The position numbers and the translations under genes are program-made. Shown here piece by piece: positions 1-7,444 of a DNA stretch of 13,352 nucleotides; within the stretch, counting starts at the first letter, position 1; each line of letters opens with the position of its first letter. The notes beneath the pieces were generated by a model, which saw only the letters and a list, made by a program, of their open reading frames with translations, searched no databases and was not told the origin of the DNA. The DNA lies in the NCBI GenBank assembly GCA_018821745.1, contig JAHJLU010000358.1:1-13352 (forward strand), in the 5' to 3' direction. The DNA is from Myxococcota bacterium. Its GTDB lineage: Bacteria; Myxococcota_A; Polyangia; HGW-17.

Positions 1-370
1 CGGCCATGGAAACCGCCAGTATGGCATTGGCTCCAAGCCGTGATTTGTTCTCGGTGCCATCGGCCTCAATCAGTGCCTTATCTATTGATGTCTGATCCAG
101 CGCGTTGAGATCTTGCACCGCCTCAAAGAGTTGGCGATGGACATGGTCCACTGCGTTTTTCACACCTTTGCCGCCATATCGTTCGGGATCGTTGTCGCGG
201 AGTTCATGGGCCTCATGGATCCCGGTGGAAGCTCCCGACGGGGTTGCTGCCCGGCCGGAGACGCCACACTGCAAAAGGACGTCAACCTCTACCGTGGGAT
301 TCCCCCGAGAGTCTAGAATTTCACGTGCTTTAACCTGGTTTATTGCATAATCGCTCATACTGTTGAACAT
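1..370 (-). CDS. eno: Enolase, N-terminal part (runs off the left edge)
   Basis: Enolase (2-phosphoglycerate hydratase) is a cytoplasmic glycolytic enzyme, and often also a degradosome partner. The reverse strand reads as the start of the family: an AREILDSRGNPTVEVDV segment, the PSGASTG loop near residues 43-50, then a DGTENKSRLGANAILAVSMA stretch that matches the end of the N-terminal capping domain. About 123 codons are present; the TIM-barrel with the catalytic and magnesium-binding residues lies outside the window. Two in-frame ATGs exist, at 370 and 358. I chose 370 because AAGGAA lies about 7 bases before it, while it is about 19 bases from the inner ATG. The inner one (MSDYAINQVKAREI) would look more like a typical enolase N-terminus. 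The gene is transcribed divergently from the lipoprotein gene. Identity is certain; the exact start is less so. Confidence 0.96.
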   Translation of the reverse strand, partial: MFNSMSDYAINQVKAREILDSRGNPTVEVDVLLQCGVSGRAATPSGASTGIHEAHELRDNDPERYGGKGVKNAVDHVHRQLFEAVQDLNALDQTSIDKALIEADGTENKSRLGANAILAVSMA

Positions 371-391
371 TGCTTTTCCTTAATATTTTCA

Positions 392-457
392 GGATCTTTT
401 TTGTCTAATGTGCCGTTCGAAAGATCCGGTTGGAAGGTCTGTGGCCCATGCGGGTCA
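392..457 (-). promoter_or_regulatory. Stem-loops in the presumed eno leader
   Basis: A perfect 8-base inverted repeat, GGATCTTT at 392-399 and AAAGATCC at 420-427, encloses 20 bases. On the eno strand it ends 22 bases before the ATG at 370, just upstream of the ribosome binding site. Further upstream, TGGCCC at 442-447 and GGGTCA at 452-457 can form a 6-pair stem (one G-U) with a 4-base loop. If eno transcription starts beyond about 460, both lie in the 5' untranslated leader and could affect translation or mRNA stability. No clear sigma-70 promoter for eno was found, so the extent of the leader is unknown. The role is inference. Confidence 0.35.
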
Positions 458-501
458 GCCTAATGAAATAACGTCCTCACAATGAACCATTTTTTTCCAA
501 A

Positions 502-520
502 GGTAAAGTTTGAATTTACC
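502..520. promoter_or_regulatory. Inverted repeat (possible operator) in the divergent promoter region
   Basis: GGTAAA and TTTACC are separated by 7 bases, a dyad centred 21 bases upstream of the TTGACA hexamer for the rightward genes. The position and symmetry suit a dimeric regulator, but a 6-base arm can arise by chance and no regulator is identified. Confidence 0.25.
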
Positions 521-531
521 GGGCTTATATA

Positions 532-561
532 TTGACATCGAACCTTGTGACCGCGTATAGT
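532..561 (+). promoter_or_regulatory. Sigma-70 type promoter for the lipoprotein-activator operon
   Basis: A perfect -35 box TTGACA (532-537) and a good -10 box TATAGT (556-561) are 18 bases apart. Transcription would start near 568, giving a leader of about 58 bases before the lipoprotein start. It is the best promoter match noticed in the window. This suggests housekeeping expression rather than sigma-54 control of this operon. Confidence 0.6.
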
Positions 562-625
562 GTCGCCGGGTGAACTACCCATGGAAACCATAGTTATTTT
601 CATGCTTCATCTGATTGAAAGGTAG

Positions 626-3600
626 ATGTCCATGCACAAGAAGTTGATATTTCTCGCTATAATCGTATCCCTTTTTTCACTTGCATGCTCTGATGATGAG
701 AATGATCCCAAGCGGTGGGTGAAAAAATTCAACGAGAGCAGCAATGATAGAAAAGATGCCTTGAGCAAGCTGGAGTTCATCTACGAGGTGGACACCACTC
801 TTCACACGGTGTGCAAGGAAATCATGGCTCCGAAAGCTTGGGATAACAAGCTCCGTATGATCGTCAACCTGACGGAAAAAGGTGCTGCCCGCGAAGCGGC
901 TATTACTCAGGGCAAGAAGAAATTTAGTCAGTACAAAGGGTTCTGCGGAAAGTATTTCAAGAAGCTCGACGAGAGGATTCCCCGCTTCAGGCAGGTTGTC
1001 ATTCCCGCTATCCTCCAAGCGCTGAATGATCCAACCAAAGATTGGCATATTGATCTTCTCATCAAACTGCTCATCCGCTTCCAGGATGCGAAAAATCCCG
1101 TCGAGCCTGAAAAAATCCAGGCTTACTTCATCAAGGTCATCAAAGAATTCGGCGACAGCGCCAAATATTTGACGAACCGCGAGAAAATCGACGCTCGTAC
1201 GGTTGTCGCTATCCGGGGTCTGAAAAAGCTCAACGAAGTGAAGCCCCACCCCGACACCTTTAAAGTGCTGAAAGCACTGCTGGCAAAAATCTACAAACGC
1301 CCGGAAGAGTACGATTCCATTTCCCAGGTTCGTCTCTCCATGGTTGATATGCTCCTAGACCTCAGAGGAAAAGATACGAAAACCCCGCAGTACCAGCAGT
1401 TCAGCAAAGACGCTGCTGATATCCTCGTTGACCTCATCCGTCGTGGAAAACATGACACCGCCGATGAAAAGTACTATTGCCAGGACAAACCCTGCAAGCA
1501 GAACTTCCTCATCAACAAGCAGGCTGCTGTCAAGCTCGGTGAGCTTGGTATTGCCAACCAGGACACCAACTACACGCTCGTTACCTGTCTGTATTCAGTT
1601 GAAATCGGTATCGGCAACAGAAGAAAATCTTTCCGTGAATGCAAGGTCGCCCTTTCCAAATTGTACAAGCCATCACTCAAGGGCAGTAAGATTGACCCCG
1701 TGGGCATTCTTTCCCTCCTCGCAGATGGTGACCCTGCCCGCTACCCGCTCTCCTATCACTCCAAAAAAGACAAGTGGTACGCCTATAAAGATGGTGACAA
1801 TTTTGTGATGTACGGTTCCGACAAGAATCAGAACGCATCACGATCAAAAACTGTTAAAGATTGCATTGACAACTACAACAAGTTCAGACAGTCCGATTAT
1901 TTCAAATTCGTGACAAGACGTCGCTGGCTGGCCCTCAAAAAATTCCGCGGCAGTGATGCAAAAACGGAAAAATTCGATGATCTATTCGAAAACTTTGTAA
2001 AGGCCCATAAGGCACGCACCGACAAATGGGGTGAAGGCGCCTGTAAGATATTTGTTCTCAACAGTAAAGGCGGATGGGATAAAAAAGACTCCGCAGTTGT
2101 CGAGAGAACCGCACTTGAGGCACTCCGTGGCATGGGCGCCGGTCCCGAGATCCGCAGAATCTTCCTCGACACCTACTCTTCCTACGCCATGGAAGCCTAT
2201 TGGGACTTTACCGCCAAGCAGTCTCTCAAGGCGGCCTACGTCCGCTGTAAAAAAGAGAACATGATCCCCTCTGAAATCCCGAAGCACTGTGTTCCGAAAA
2301 ACAACAACAGTGTTGCCGGCATCAAATCCCAGTGGAACAAGCTTCTGGATTACAACTGGCTTGTTGACTCCTCCAAGGAGGCAATGTTCGGCGCAGGGTG
2401 GCTCACCACCGATATGAAATTAGAGACGTCTCGAAGGATCAAGGCTGAGCTGCTGCATCGTGTTCGCTGGCTCCACGATCCTCGTTCCACGGTGTTTGCC
2501 GCCAAGGCCCTCGCAATGCTCCCCTTCGACAAAAAGGTGTACAATGAGTTGATGCAGGTCGTTATCGCCAAATTGGGTGAAAAAGCCAAAAAGGACGAAC
2601 CACAAGCCGAAGCATGGCATATCGCCTCCGAGTTGCTCTGGGAGCAGTTCCGTCAGCAGGCAGTTCAGTTGATCCAGACCGGCAAGGATGGTGATTTCTG
2701 CAAATCTATCTCTGAAGATAAATTGCGGACCGAATGTCAGGCAATGTTCAAAGTCCGGTTTGAGAAGACCATGGAAATCTTTGGACAGTGGTCCTTCAAT
2801 AAAGATCGTTGGCTCCATTCCCGATACATCTGGATCTCTACCATTCAGGACTACTTCGGTTACTGGCCTATTGATCCCAAAACAAAAAAACCAAAGCAGA
2901 TGGAGCCCAAAGAGCGGTTCCTGGCTTACAAAAAATCATACAATAAATGCCTCGACGATCTGAAGGCCTGGAAAAAAGCGAATCCCCGTGCAGATGCATC
3001 CAAAGAGCCTATCTGTGATGGGTATGACGTCACAAAGAATTACGGCTGGCGGATTCGCCGGTCACAGAGCGCTAAAGATATGCGCAAAGCCCACATCGAG
3101 GCAAAAGAAGCAGAAAAACGCCTTGTCCTTGCGGGTTATGAGCGTATCAGACTCGATATCCTTGAGTCAGCCTTTGACTACGCCGATGTTACTACCATGG
3201 AAGAGCTGCTCAAAATCAAGCCTGAAGATATTATGAACGATCCGGGACCGCACCCCCTCGACAAGGTGAAGCGTGACAAACTGGATGAGGCAGCGAAAAT
3301 TGACTACGAACTCATGGTTCAGCGCCCCTGGGATGAAAAGATGGAGAATGATCGCGTGGCTCGCGCCAAAAAGATCATCAAAGTCGAGTTGGACAAAATG
3401 AAAAAGCCCCTCCTTGAGCTCAAGGGATTCCTGCAGAAGTACACCTCACGTACGGGGGAAGTTGATCTCAACAACGTCTCTACCCTTCGTGAGATCGTCA
3501 AAACTGTTTCCATTAATAAAAAATGTCCCGATAAAGACTCCAAGGGCAAAGTTCCCCGATGTGCAGTGTTTGAGAATGTATACGACGAAAAAACCAATGA

Positions 3601-3958
3601 CTGGACAAAGGTTCGCAAACCGTCCATGCAGACCATCATTACTCCCTGGAAAGCCCGTCGAAAAGCTCTCATGCTCCTCAACGGCTGGGACAAGGAGATC
3701 AACCCCATGGACCGTAAAGAACTGGTGAAAGTACTCGCAGAGACTTATGAACACTCAGAAGTCCCTGTTCGCCAGGCTATTCTGCTGGTCCTTGACTGCT
3801 GGACCCGTGGTGAAGATTACGAGGCCGTGTCAAAACCCATCCTTGCGGTTATCAATCAGGAGACCAAGAATCATCGTCGTGGTGGATTCTTCTGGATGAA
3901 CCAGGACGCTCTCGCCTTCCTCGGCCGCCTCAAGGGTAAAACCGGCAACGGCAAATAA
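626..3958 (+). CDS. Very large lipoprotein with HEAT-like helical repeats, function unknown
   Basis: Function not recognised. The N-terminus is a lipoprotein signal: basic MHKK, a hydrophobic stretch (residues 7-19) and SLAC with the lipidated cysteine at residue 21. Serine at +2 would favour the outer membrane under the E. coli sorting rule. The remaining roughly 1,090 residues are rich in Lys, Asp, Glu, Trp and Tyr and almost entirely helical in character. Segments at about 118-345, 490-520, 610-690 and the last 80 residues resemble HEAT/ARM-type repeats, e.g. VPVRQAILLVLDCW near the C-terminus. No catalytic motif or further membrane segment is visible. The start is either 626 or the ATG at 632. 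The GAAAGG element is only 3 bases from 626 but 9 from 632, so 632 may be the true start. The gene leads an operon with the sigma-54 activator. A periplasm-facing scaffold or protein-binding role is only a guess. Confidence 0.85.
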   Translation: MSMHKKLIFLAIIVSLFSLACSDDENDPKRWVKKFNESSNDRKDALSKLEFIYEVDTTLHTVCKEIMAPKAWDNKLRMIVNLTEKGAAREAAITQGKKKFSQYKGFCGKYFKKLDERIPRFRQVVIPAILQALNDPTKDWHIDLLIKLLIRFQDAKNPVEPEKIQAYFIKVIKEFGDSAKYLTNREKIDARTVVAIRGLKKLNEVKPHPDTFKVLKALLAKIYKRPEEYDSISQVRLSMVDMLLDLRGKDTKTPQYQQFSKDAADILVDLIRRGKHDTADEKYYCQDKPCKQNFLINKQAAVKLGELGIANQDTNYTLVTCLYSVEIGIGNRRKSFRECKVALSKLYKPSLKGSKIDPVGILSLLADGDPARYPLSYHSKKDKWYAYKDGDNFVMYGSDKNQNASRSKTVKDCIDNYNKFRQSDYFKFVTRRRWLALKKFRGSDAKTEKFDDLFENFVKAHKARTDKWGEGACKIFVLNSKGGWDKKDSAVVERTALEALRGMGAGPEIRRIFLDTYSSYAMEAYWDFTAKQSLKAAYVRCKKENMIPSEIPKHCVPKNNNSVAGIKSQWNKLLDYNWLVDSSKEAMFGAGWLTTDMKLETSRRIKAELLHRVRWLHDPRSTVFAAKALAMLPFDKKVYNELMQVVIAKLGEKAKKDEPQAEAWHIASELLWEQFRQQAVQLIQTGKDGDFCKSISEDKLRTECQAMFKVRFEKTMEIFGQWSFNKDRWLHSRYIWISTIQDYFGYWPIDPKTKKPKQMEPKERFLAYKKSYNKCLDDLKAWKKANPRADASKEPICDGYDVTKNYGWRIRRSQSAKDMRKAHIEAKEAEKRLVLAGYERIRLDILESAFDYADVTTMEELLKIKPEDIMNDPGPHPLDKVKRDKLDEAAKIDYELMVQRPWDEKMENDRVARAKKIIKVELDKMKKPLLELKGFLQKYTSRTGEVDLNNVSTLREIVKTVSINKKCPDKDSKGKVPRCAVFENVYDEKTNDWTKVRKPSMQTIITPWKARRKALMLLNGWDKEINPMDRKELVKVLAETYEHSEVPVRQAILLVLDCWTRGEDYEAVSKPILAVINQETKNHRRGGFFWMNQDALAFLGRLKGKTGNGK

Positions 3959-3978
3959 TTTCACAAAAGCGGTATCTT

Positions 3979-5898
3979 ATGGTCAAATTGGAGGTCTTAC
4001 AAGGAGAACTGGCTGGGACGCGATTCGAGGTGGAATATCCTTTTATCACGCTGGGCCGGTTATCCGAGAATAAAGTGGTGCTCACGGATTATCACATCAG
4101 TGGAGAGCATGCACAGATCTTCTGGGAAGAAAACCAGTATATTTACCACGATCTTCGGTCCACGAACGGTTCTATTATTGAAAGAGAGGGGAAGCAGATT
4201 CACCTCGATGGTTCCGAACGTTGGGAGATGCCCATACGTGTCGGCGACAAACTGCTTCTTGGGGCTCCATATTCTCCGGTTATTCTTCTCTGCAGAGAAT
4301 TGGCCGCACCCTCCAATGTCTCCGAATCAGAGCGCTCCACAAAGGTTGTCTTCACCAGGACCATTGACCAGATCGACGACCTGAGGGGGAAGGTTGCCAA
4401 CGACACCAATCTCGCTGCAATTATGTACCATATGGTCCAAACAATTGGCAGGGGAGGGTTGGAACTCAACCAGGTGCTGAAATCAGTTTCCGAGGCGGTG
4501 TTCAATCTCATTGAGCGCTCTACTAACGTCTCCATTTTTCTTAAATCCGAGCCCTCTTCGAGATTTCGGATGGTTTATGCCTGTAATAGAAAAAACCAGG
4601 ACAACATCGGTGGTTCCAAGTCACTGATTCAACTGGTTCTCAAAAGAAAAGCGGCGGTTATTGTAGCTGATGCTCCAGAGGAGTTGTCGGGATCAGCGTC
4701 CATTCTGGCGGCAGATATTCGCTCCATCATGGCGGTTCCATTTTGGACCGGGAACCAGATAATCGGTGTCCTTCAGTGTGATAACAGGGGAAAGGCCGGC
4801 CTCTTCAATGAGAAGGATCTGGAGTATCTGACGCTGCTCAGTTACCAGGCAACTTTGGCAATCGAGAACGCGCGTCTCTACGAGCGACTTTCCGTGAATC
4901 GTGAGAAGGTACAGTCCGAGAACACCTATTTCAAGGCGCGCAGTCCCATACACTGCTTCGATGACATCATTGGCGAATCAAAGGCCATGAAAGATATTTT
5001 CCTCCAGTTGGAGAAGGTGATTGATACCCGGGTCGCCATCCACGTAATGGGGGAAACCGGGACCGGAAAAGAACTCATCGCTACAGCAATTCATTTTCAG
5101 AGCCGCAGAAAAGACAAAATGTTTGTGGCACAAAACTGTGCCGCTCTCACGGAGACCCTGCTTGAGAGCGAACTCTTCGGTCACGAGAAGGGGGCGTTCA
5201 CCGGTGCGGAAAAGCAGAAAAAGGGACTCTTTGAGATTGCCGACGGCGGGACTCTTTTCCTAGACGAAATAGCCGACATGTCACCGACGCTCCAGGTAAA
5301 GCTCCTGCGAGTATTGCAGGAGGGTGAGATTCGGCCAGTGGGTTCCACTGAAGTCAAATTCGTGGATGTGCGCATCGTCTCCGCGACACACAAGTCATTA
5401 AAGGAAGAAGTCGCCTCGGGAAGGTTCCGGGAAGATTTATTTTATCGGCTGCACGTTTTTCCAATAGAGTTGCCGCCACTTCGTGAACGCAGAGACGACA
5501 TTCCGTTACTGGTCAACCATTTCCTCGAAAAATACAAGCAGGATATGAAGAAGGAAGTGGAACTCGATCCCGTGACTGTTGAAGAGTTGAGGGAATACCA
5601 GTGGAAGGGAAATATTCGGGAGTTGGAGAATGAGATCCAGCGGCTCGTTATCCTGGCCGATGAGGGCGGTAGCATAATGCCCTGTGACCTCTCTCCACAC
5701 CAGAGAAAAGAGTCTTCCATCATGGCCGAGCAGACCTATGTGAAGGGAGAAACCCTGAAAAAGATGATGGAAGATGTTGAGATTGCCATCATCAGGCAGG
5801 CGCTGCTCGATTCGGGAAATAACAAGACCCAGGCTGCTAAAAATCTTGGGATTACACGGGAAGGGCTCCATAAGAAATTGTCCAAATACAATTTCTGA
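3979..5898 (+). CDS. FHA-GAF sigma-54 dependent transcriptional activator (enhancer-binding protein)
   Basis: This cytoplasmic AAA+ activator would remodel sigma-54 RNA polymerase at -24/-12 promoters. Domains in order: an FHA phosphothreonine-binding domain (about 5-105; GR at 26-27, SGEH at 41-44, STNG at 61-64); a GAF sensor (about 160-300); the AAA+ sigma-54 interaction domain (about 325-555); and a Fis-type helix-turn-helix (about 600-637). In the AAA+ domain I see Walker A GETGTGKE at 358-365, the sigma-54-contacting GAFTGA loop at 405-410, Walker B GTLFLDE at 424-430, the FREDLFYRL arginine-finger region at 483-491 and GNIRELEN at 544-551. All key motifs are intact, so it should be active. 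The FHA domain implies input from a Ser/Thr kinase, none of which lies in the window. It follows the lipoprotein gene by 20 bases with only a weak ribosome binding site, suggesting translational coupling. No convincing sigma-54 promoter was found nearby, so its targets are probably elsewhere. Confidence 0.95.
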   Translation: MVKLEVLQGELAGTRFEVEYPFITLGRLSENKVVLTDYHISGEHAQIFWEENQYIYHDLRSTNGSIIEREGKQIHLDGSERWEMPIRVGDKLLLGAPYSPVILLCRELAAPSNVSESERSTKVVFTRTIDQIDDLRGKVANDTNLAAIMYHMVQTIGRGGLELNQVLKSVSEAVFNLIERSTNVSIFLKSEPSSRFRMVYACNRKNQDNIGGSKSLIQLVLKRKAAVIVADAPEELSGSASILAADIRSIMAVPFWTGNQIIGVLQCDNRGKAGLFNEKDLEYLTLLSYQATLAIENARLYERLSVNREKVQSENTYFKARSPIHCFDDIIGESKAMKDIFLQLEKVIDTRVAIHVMGETGTGKELIATAIHFQSRRKDKMFVAQNCAALTETLLESELFGHEKGAFTGAEKQKKGLFEIADGGTLFLDEIADMSPTLQVKLLRVLQEGEIRPVGSTEVKFVDVRIVSATHKSLKEEVASGRFREDLFYRLHVFPIELPPLRERRDDIPLLVNHFLEKYKQDMKKEVELDPVTVEELREYQWKGNIRELENEIQRLVILADEGGSIMPCDLSPHQRKESSIMAEQTYVKGETLKKMMEDVEIAIIRQALLDSGNNKTQAAKNLGITREGLHKKLSKYNF

Positions 5899-5973
5899 CG
5901 CTGCCCTTTTCCTTCTGATCACGTGATGTCGAAATGAATCCAAAGCTAGAACAAGGGGAGGGCGATGGAACGG

Positions 5974-6207
5974 CTATTTGCGGGGACGCTTTTTCATGGT
6001 CCGAATGTAGAGACGCTCTACTTTTTCACGAGCCCAGGGATTTTTCCTCAGAAATGTAAGGCTTGACTTGATGGAGGGATCATGGGTGAAGCACCGTAGG
6101 GTGATCCGGCAAGCGAGCTCCTCAAATCCGAAGCGTTCAACGAGGCTTATTACTATCTGCTCGAGGGTAACCCCATGGAGCGGATCTTTGGGGTGCTCAT
6201 CTGTCAT
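5974..6207 (-). CDS. VF530 family small DNA-binding protein (DUF2132)
   Basis: This 77-residue protein matches the VF530/DUF2132 family, named after a Vibrio fischeri protein of known structure. Recognisable family features are DPLHGVTLEQI near the N-terminus, a VERFGFEELACRI helix, CFTHDPSIKSSLTFLRKNPWAREKVE in the middle and a basic KKRPRK tail. The length is typical of the family. Members are annotated as DNA-binding; the physiological role is unknown. The start is supported by GGGAG about 8 bases upstream of the ATG. The gene converges on the sigma-54 activator with a 75-base gap. It appears to be a single-gene unit, since the AT-rich region lies upstream. Family assignment is confident; biological role is not. 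Confidence 0.9.
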   Translation of the reverse strand: MTDEHPKDPLHGVTLEQIVISLVERFGFEELACRITLRCFTHDPSIKSSLTFLRKNPWAREKVERLYIRTMKKRPRK

Positions 6208-6788
6208 AATGGTCTCTCCCTTGGCCCGTTATGTGCGGGCTTGACTGCCAGTTATTCCATTGAGGGGGACTGAGCGCAATAGAATTTCCATGCAAATTAC
6301 ATATTATTAGCATGCAGTATATGTTACAGAAAAATAACGAAAAATAATAAAGAGACTCCACAGGGAAAGGGGCTGAAAATCGTAAACCGGGGTTCGCGCC
6401 TCCTCTCTTTTTGTGGCTATATTGCAACGCATTGCTAGTTACTTATGTAAAAAAAATCTGCAGTGCATTGACCACATTTTCTCACCATGAAGAGTTCTTT
6501 AACCGAGGCAACTATTTGCACTCTCCATATTCCATCTATGAAGACTTCTTTGGCAACAACTATGGCGATACCCAGGTTTTTGCCAATGGTAGATATCTTT
6601 ACTTCTATTATTACTGGCTCCAGTTCCGCAAAACTTCCCATCATGCGAGTTGCGATCAGCATTCGCACCACTGTTTAACTACAAAAAATAAAAGGGATAT
6701 AAAAGAATTCATTGACTTTTCCTGTGGTCCATTCGATGATGCCCGGTGTAATGTTTTTACATGTCACTACAACAAAAAGGAGACCATC
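6208..6788. other. AT-rich intergenic stretch without a convincing gene
   Basis: This stretch of about 580 bases is visibly richer in A and T than the flanking genes. Open frames cross it: one plus-strand frame joins the cysteine-repeat gene without a stop, and minus-strand frames of 76-78 codons exist. None has a ribosome binding site or recognisable family features. Near 6300-6325 there is an ACATAT/ATATGT inverted repeat with 13 bases between arms, in a part where the VF530 promoter would be expected. The right end holds the candidate promoter of the cysteine-repeat gene. It could be regulatory, a decayed gene or laterally acquired DNA. Confidence 0.5.
6712..6740 (+). promoter_or_regulatory. 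Candidate sigma-70 promoter of the cysteine-repeat protein gene
   Basis: TTGACT at 6712-6717 (5 of 6 consensus bases) and GATGAT at 6735-6740 (4 of 6) are 17 bases apart. An A/T-rich, UP-element-like run lies immediately upstream. The implied start near 6747 gives a leader of about 42 bases ending in an excellent AAGGAG ribosome binding site 6 to 7 bases before the ATG at 6789. Confidence 0.4.
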
Positions 6789-7157
6789 ATGAAAAAAACT
6801 ATTATCCTCTCTGTTTTTATTGCAGTTACTCTGGGGATCGTTGTTACAAAGCAGCAAAATGCAGGCGCAAAACAAGTGACAACCGTTGAGAAGACAACAG
6901 CTCCGACGCCGACCTCTGAGAGTGCTCTGCCAATATTCGGTGCGCATCTTGAATCCTACTCAAAAAAATGCAGCTTCAATTCCGACTGTCCCTATGGAAA
7001 ATGTAAACATAATAAATGCGGTTCCTGCAGCTTCAATTCGGACTGCAAGGGTTGGGGTAAATGCAAGAGCGGCAGATGCGGCGGATGCAGTTTTAATTCT
7101 GATTGCAAAGGTTTTGGTAAATGCAGCAGCGGAAAATGCACGAAATCCCCCTATTAA
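6789..7157 (+). CDS. Secreted small protein with three CSFNSDC cysteine-rich repeats
   Basis: The 122-residue product starts with a classical signal peptide: MKKT, a hydrophobic core at 5-19 and a likely signal peptidase I site after AGA at 25-27. A Thr/Pro-rich linker (about 29-46) follows, then three tandem 19-residue repeats from residue 61: C-x5-C-x4-C-x4-C-x2. Each begins CSFNSDC and contains GKC; the third lacks the last two spacer residues. Twelve cysteines fall within 57 residues, all evenly spaced, pointing to disulfide-bonded knots or, less likely, metal binding, outside the cytoplasm. The frame is open far upstream to 6411, but AAGGAG just before the ATG at 6789 and the signal peptide fix the start. 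Similar multi-cysteine units occur in deltaproteobacterial secreted proteins of unknown role. No modification enzyme, transporter or immunity gene is adjacent, so a peptide toxin or RiPP role is not supported here. Confidence 0.85.
   Translation: MKKTIILSVFIAVTLGIVVTKQQNAGAKQVTTVEKTTAPTPTSESALPIFGAHLESYSKKCSFNSDCPYGKCKHNKCGSCSFNSDCKGWGKCKSGRCGGCSFNSDCKGFGKCSSGKCTKSPY
6969..7139 (+). repeat. Three tandem 57-base coding repeats (19-aa cysteine units)
   Basis: Units start at 6969, 7026 and 7083 and encode CSFNSDC followed by x4-C-x4-C. The cysteine and SFNSD positions are invariant. The intervening residues differ (PYGK/KHNK, KGWGK/KSGR, KGFGK/SSGK), and synonymous changes (TTC/TTT, TCC/TCG/TCT) show that the copies are not freshly duplicated. 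The third unit ends at its fourth cysteine. Purifying selection on the cysteine frame is the simplest reading. Confidence 0.85.
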
Positions 7158-7228
7158 ATCAGGTCGCTGAATGGCACTGTTCGTACAGATAATCAAAACT
7201 AACAATGGGGCAGATTTTCTGAATCCGC

Positions 7229-7444
7229 TTACTGGTCTGTTATTTGGGGTATCTGCTCCAGGAGTTTTTTTCTCGCATCTGCTTCCAATGAAAGTTCATC
7301 GAGCGTCTCTGTGGACCGGCAAATGATTCCTTTTTCTGTCACCTGCAACAATCCCTTGAACAGCATCAACTCCAGCGCTTCGCCATATATGGAGCGATTG
7401 AGCCCTTCGGGCCTGCTGATCTTCCCTTCTCCCAGCAATTGATT
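7229..7444 (-). pseudogene. Cut-off C-terminal tail of plsB, in frame after a TGA
   Basis: This 71-codon stretch lies in exactly the same frame as plsB, directly after its TGA stop at 7445-7447, and ends in TAA at 7229-7231. It reads NQLLGEGKISRPEGLNRS and so on. The pattern (a small residue, then LL-x-x-G-x-I-x-RPE) resembles the C-terminal end of PlsB proteins as I remember it. No ribosome binding site precedes the first possible start (TTG at 7438), so separate translation is unlikely. The simplest reading is a single-base nonsense change (for example GGA to TGA) in plsB, or a sequencing error. With readthrough, the whole protein would be about 838 residues. Confidence 0.6.

Noticed and set aside
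677..1249. Long minus-strand open frame of 190 codons inside the lipoprotein gene.
   Set aside because: It is antisense to a well-supported lipoprotein frame, with no recognisable domain; a shadow frame.
5918..5927. Palindrome ATCACGTGAT between the convergent activator and VF530 genes, as a terminator.
   Set aside because: It has no loop and no T-run; it is only a short self-complementary site.
6236..6251. Possible sigma-54 promoter (TGGCAG, then CCCGCA on the minus strand) before the VF530 gene.
   Set aside because: The GG-to-GC spacing is one base too long and the -12 element lacks TTGC; such spacing errors usually abolish function.
6385..6410. A GGGGTTCG stretch followed by CTCCTCTC resembling the 3' end of a serine tRNA, a common integration site.
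   Set aside because: The T-loop would read TTCGCGC, lacking the near-universal A58; there is no CCA, acceptor partner or D/anticodon arm in the upstream 90 bases.
6435..6671. Minus-strand 78-codon open frame in the AT-rich stretch.
   Set aside because: It starts with GTG without a ribosome binding site and matches nothing I recognise; left as unexplained rather than called.
6411..6788. Upstream extension of the cysteine-repeat ORF by 126 codons.
   Set aside because: The extension has no family features, and a strong AAGGAG plus signal peptide mark the ATG at 6789 as the true start.
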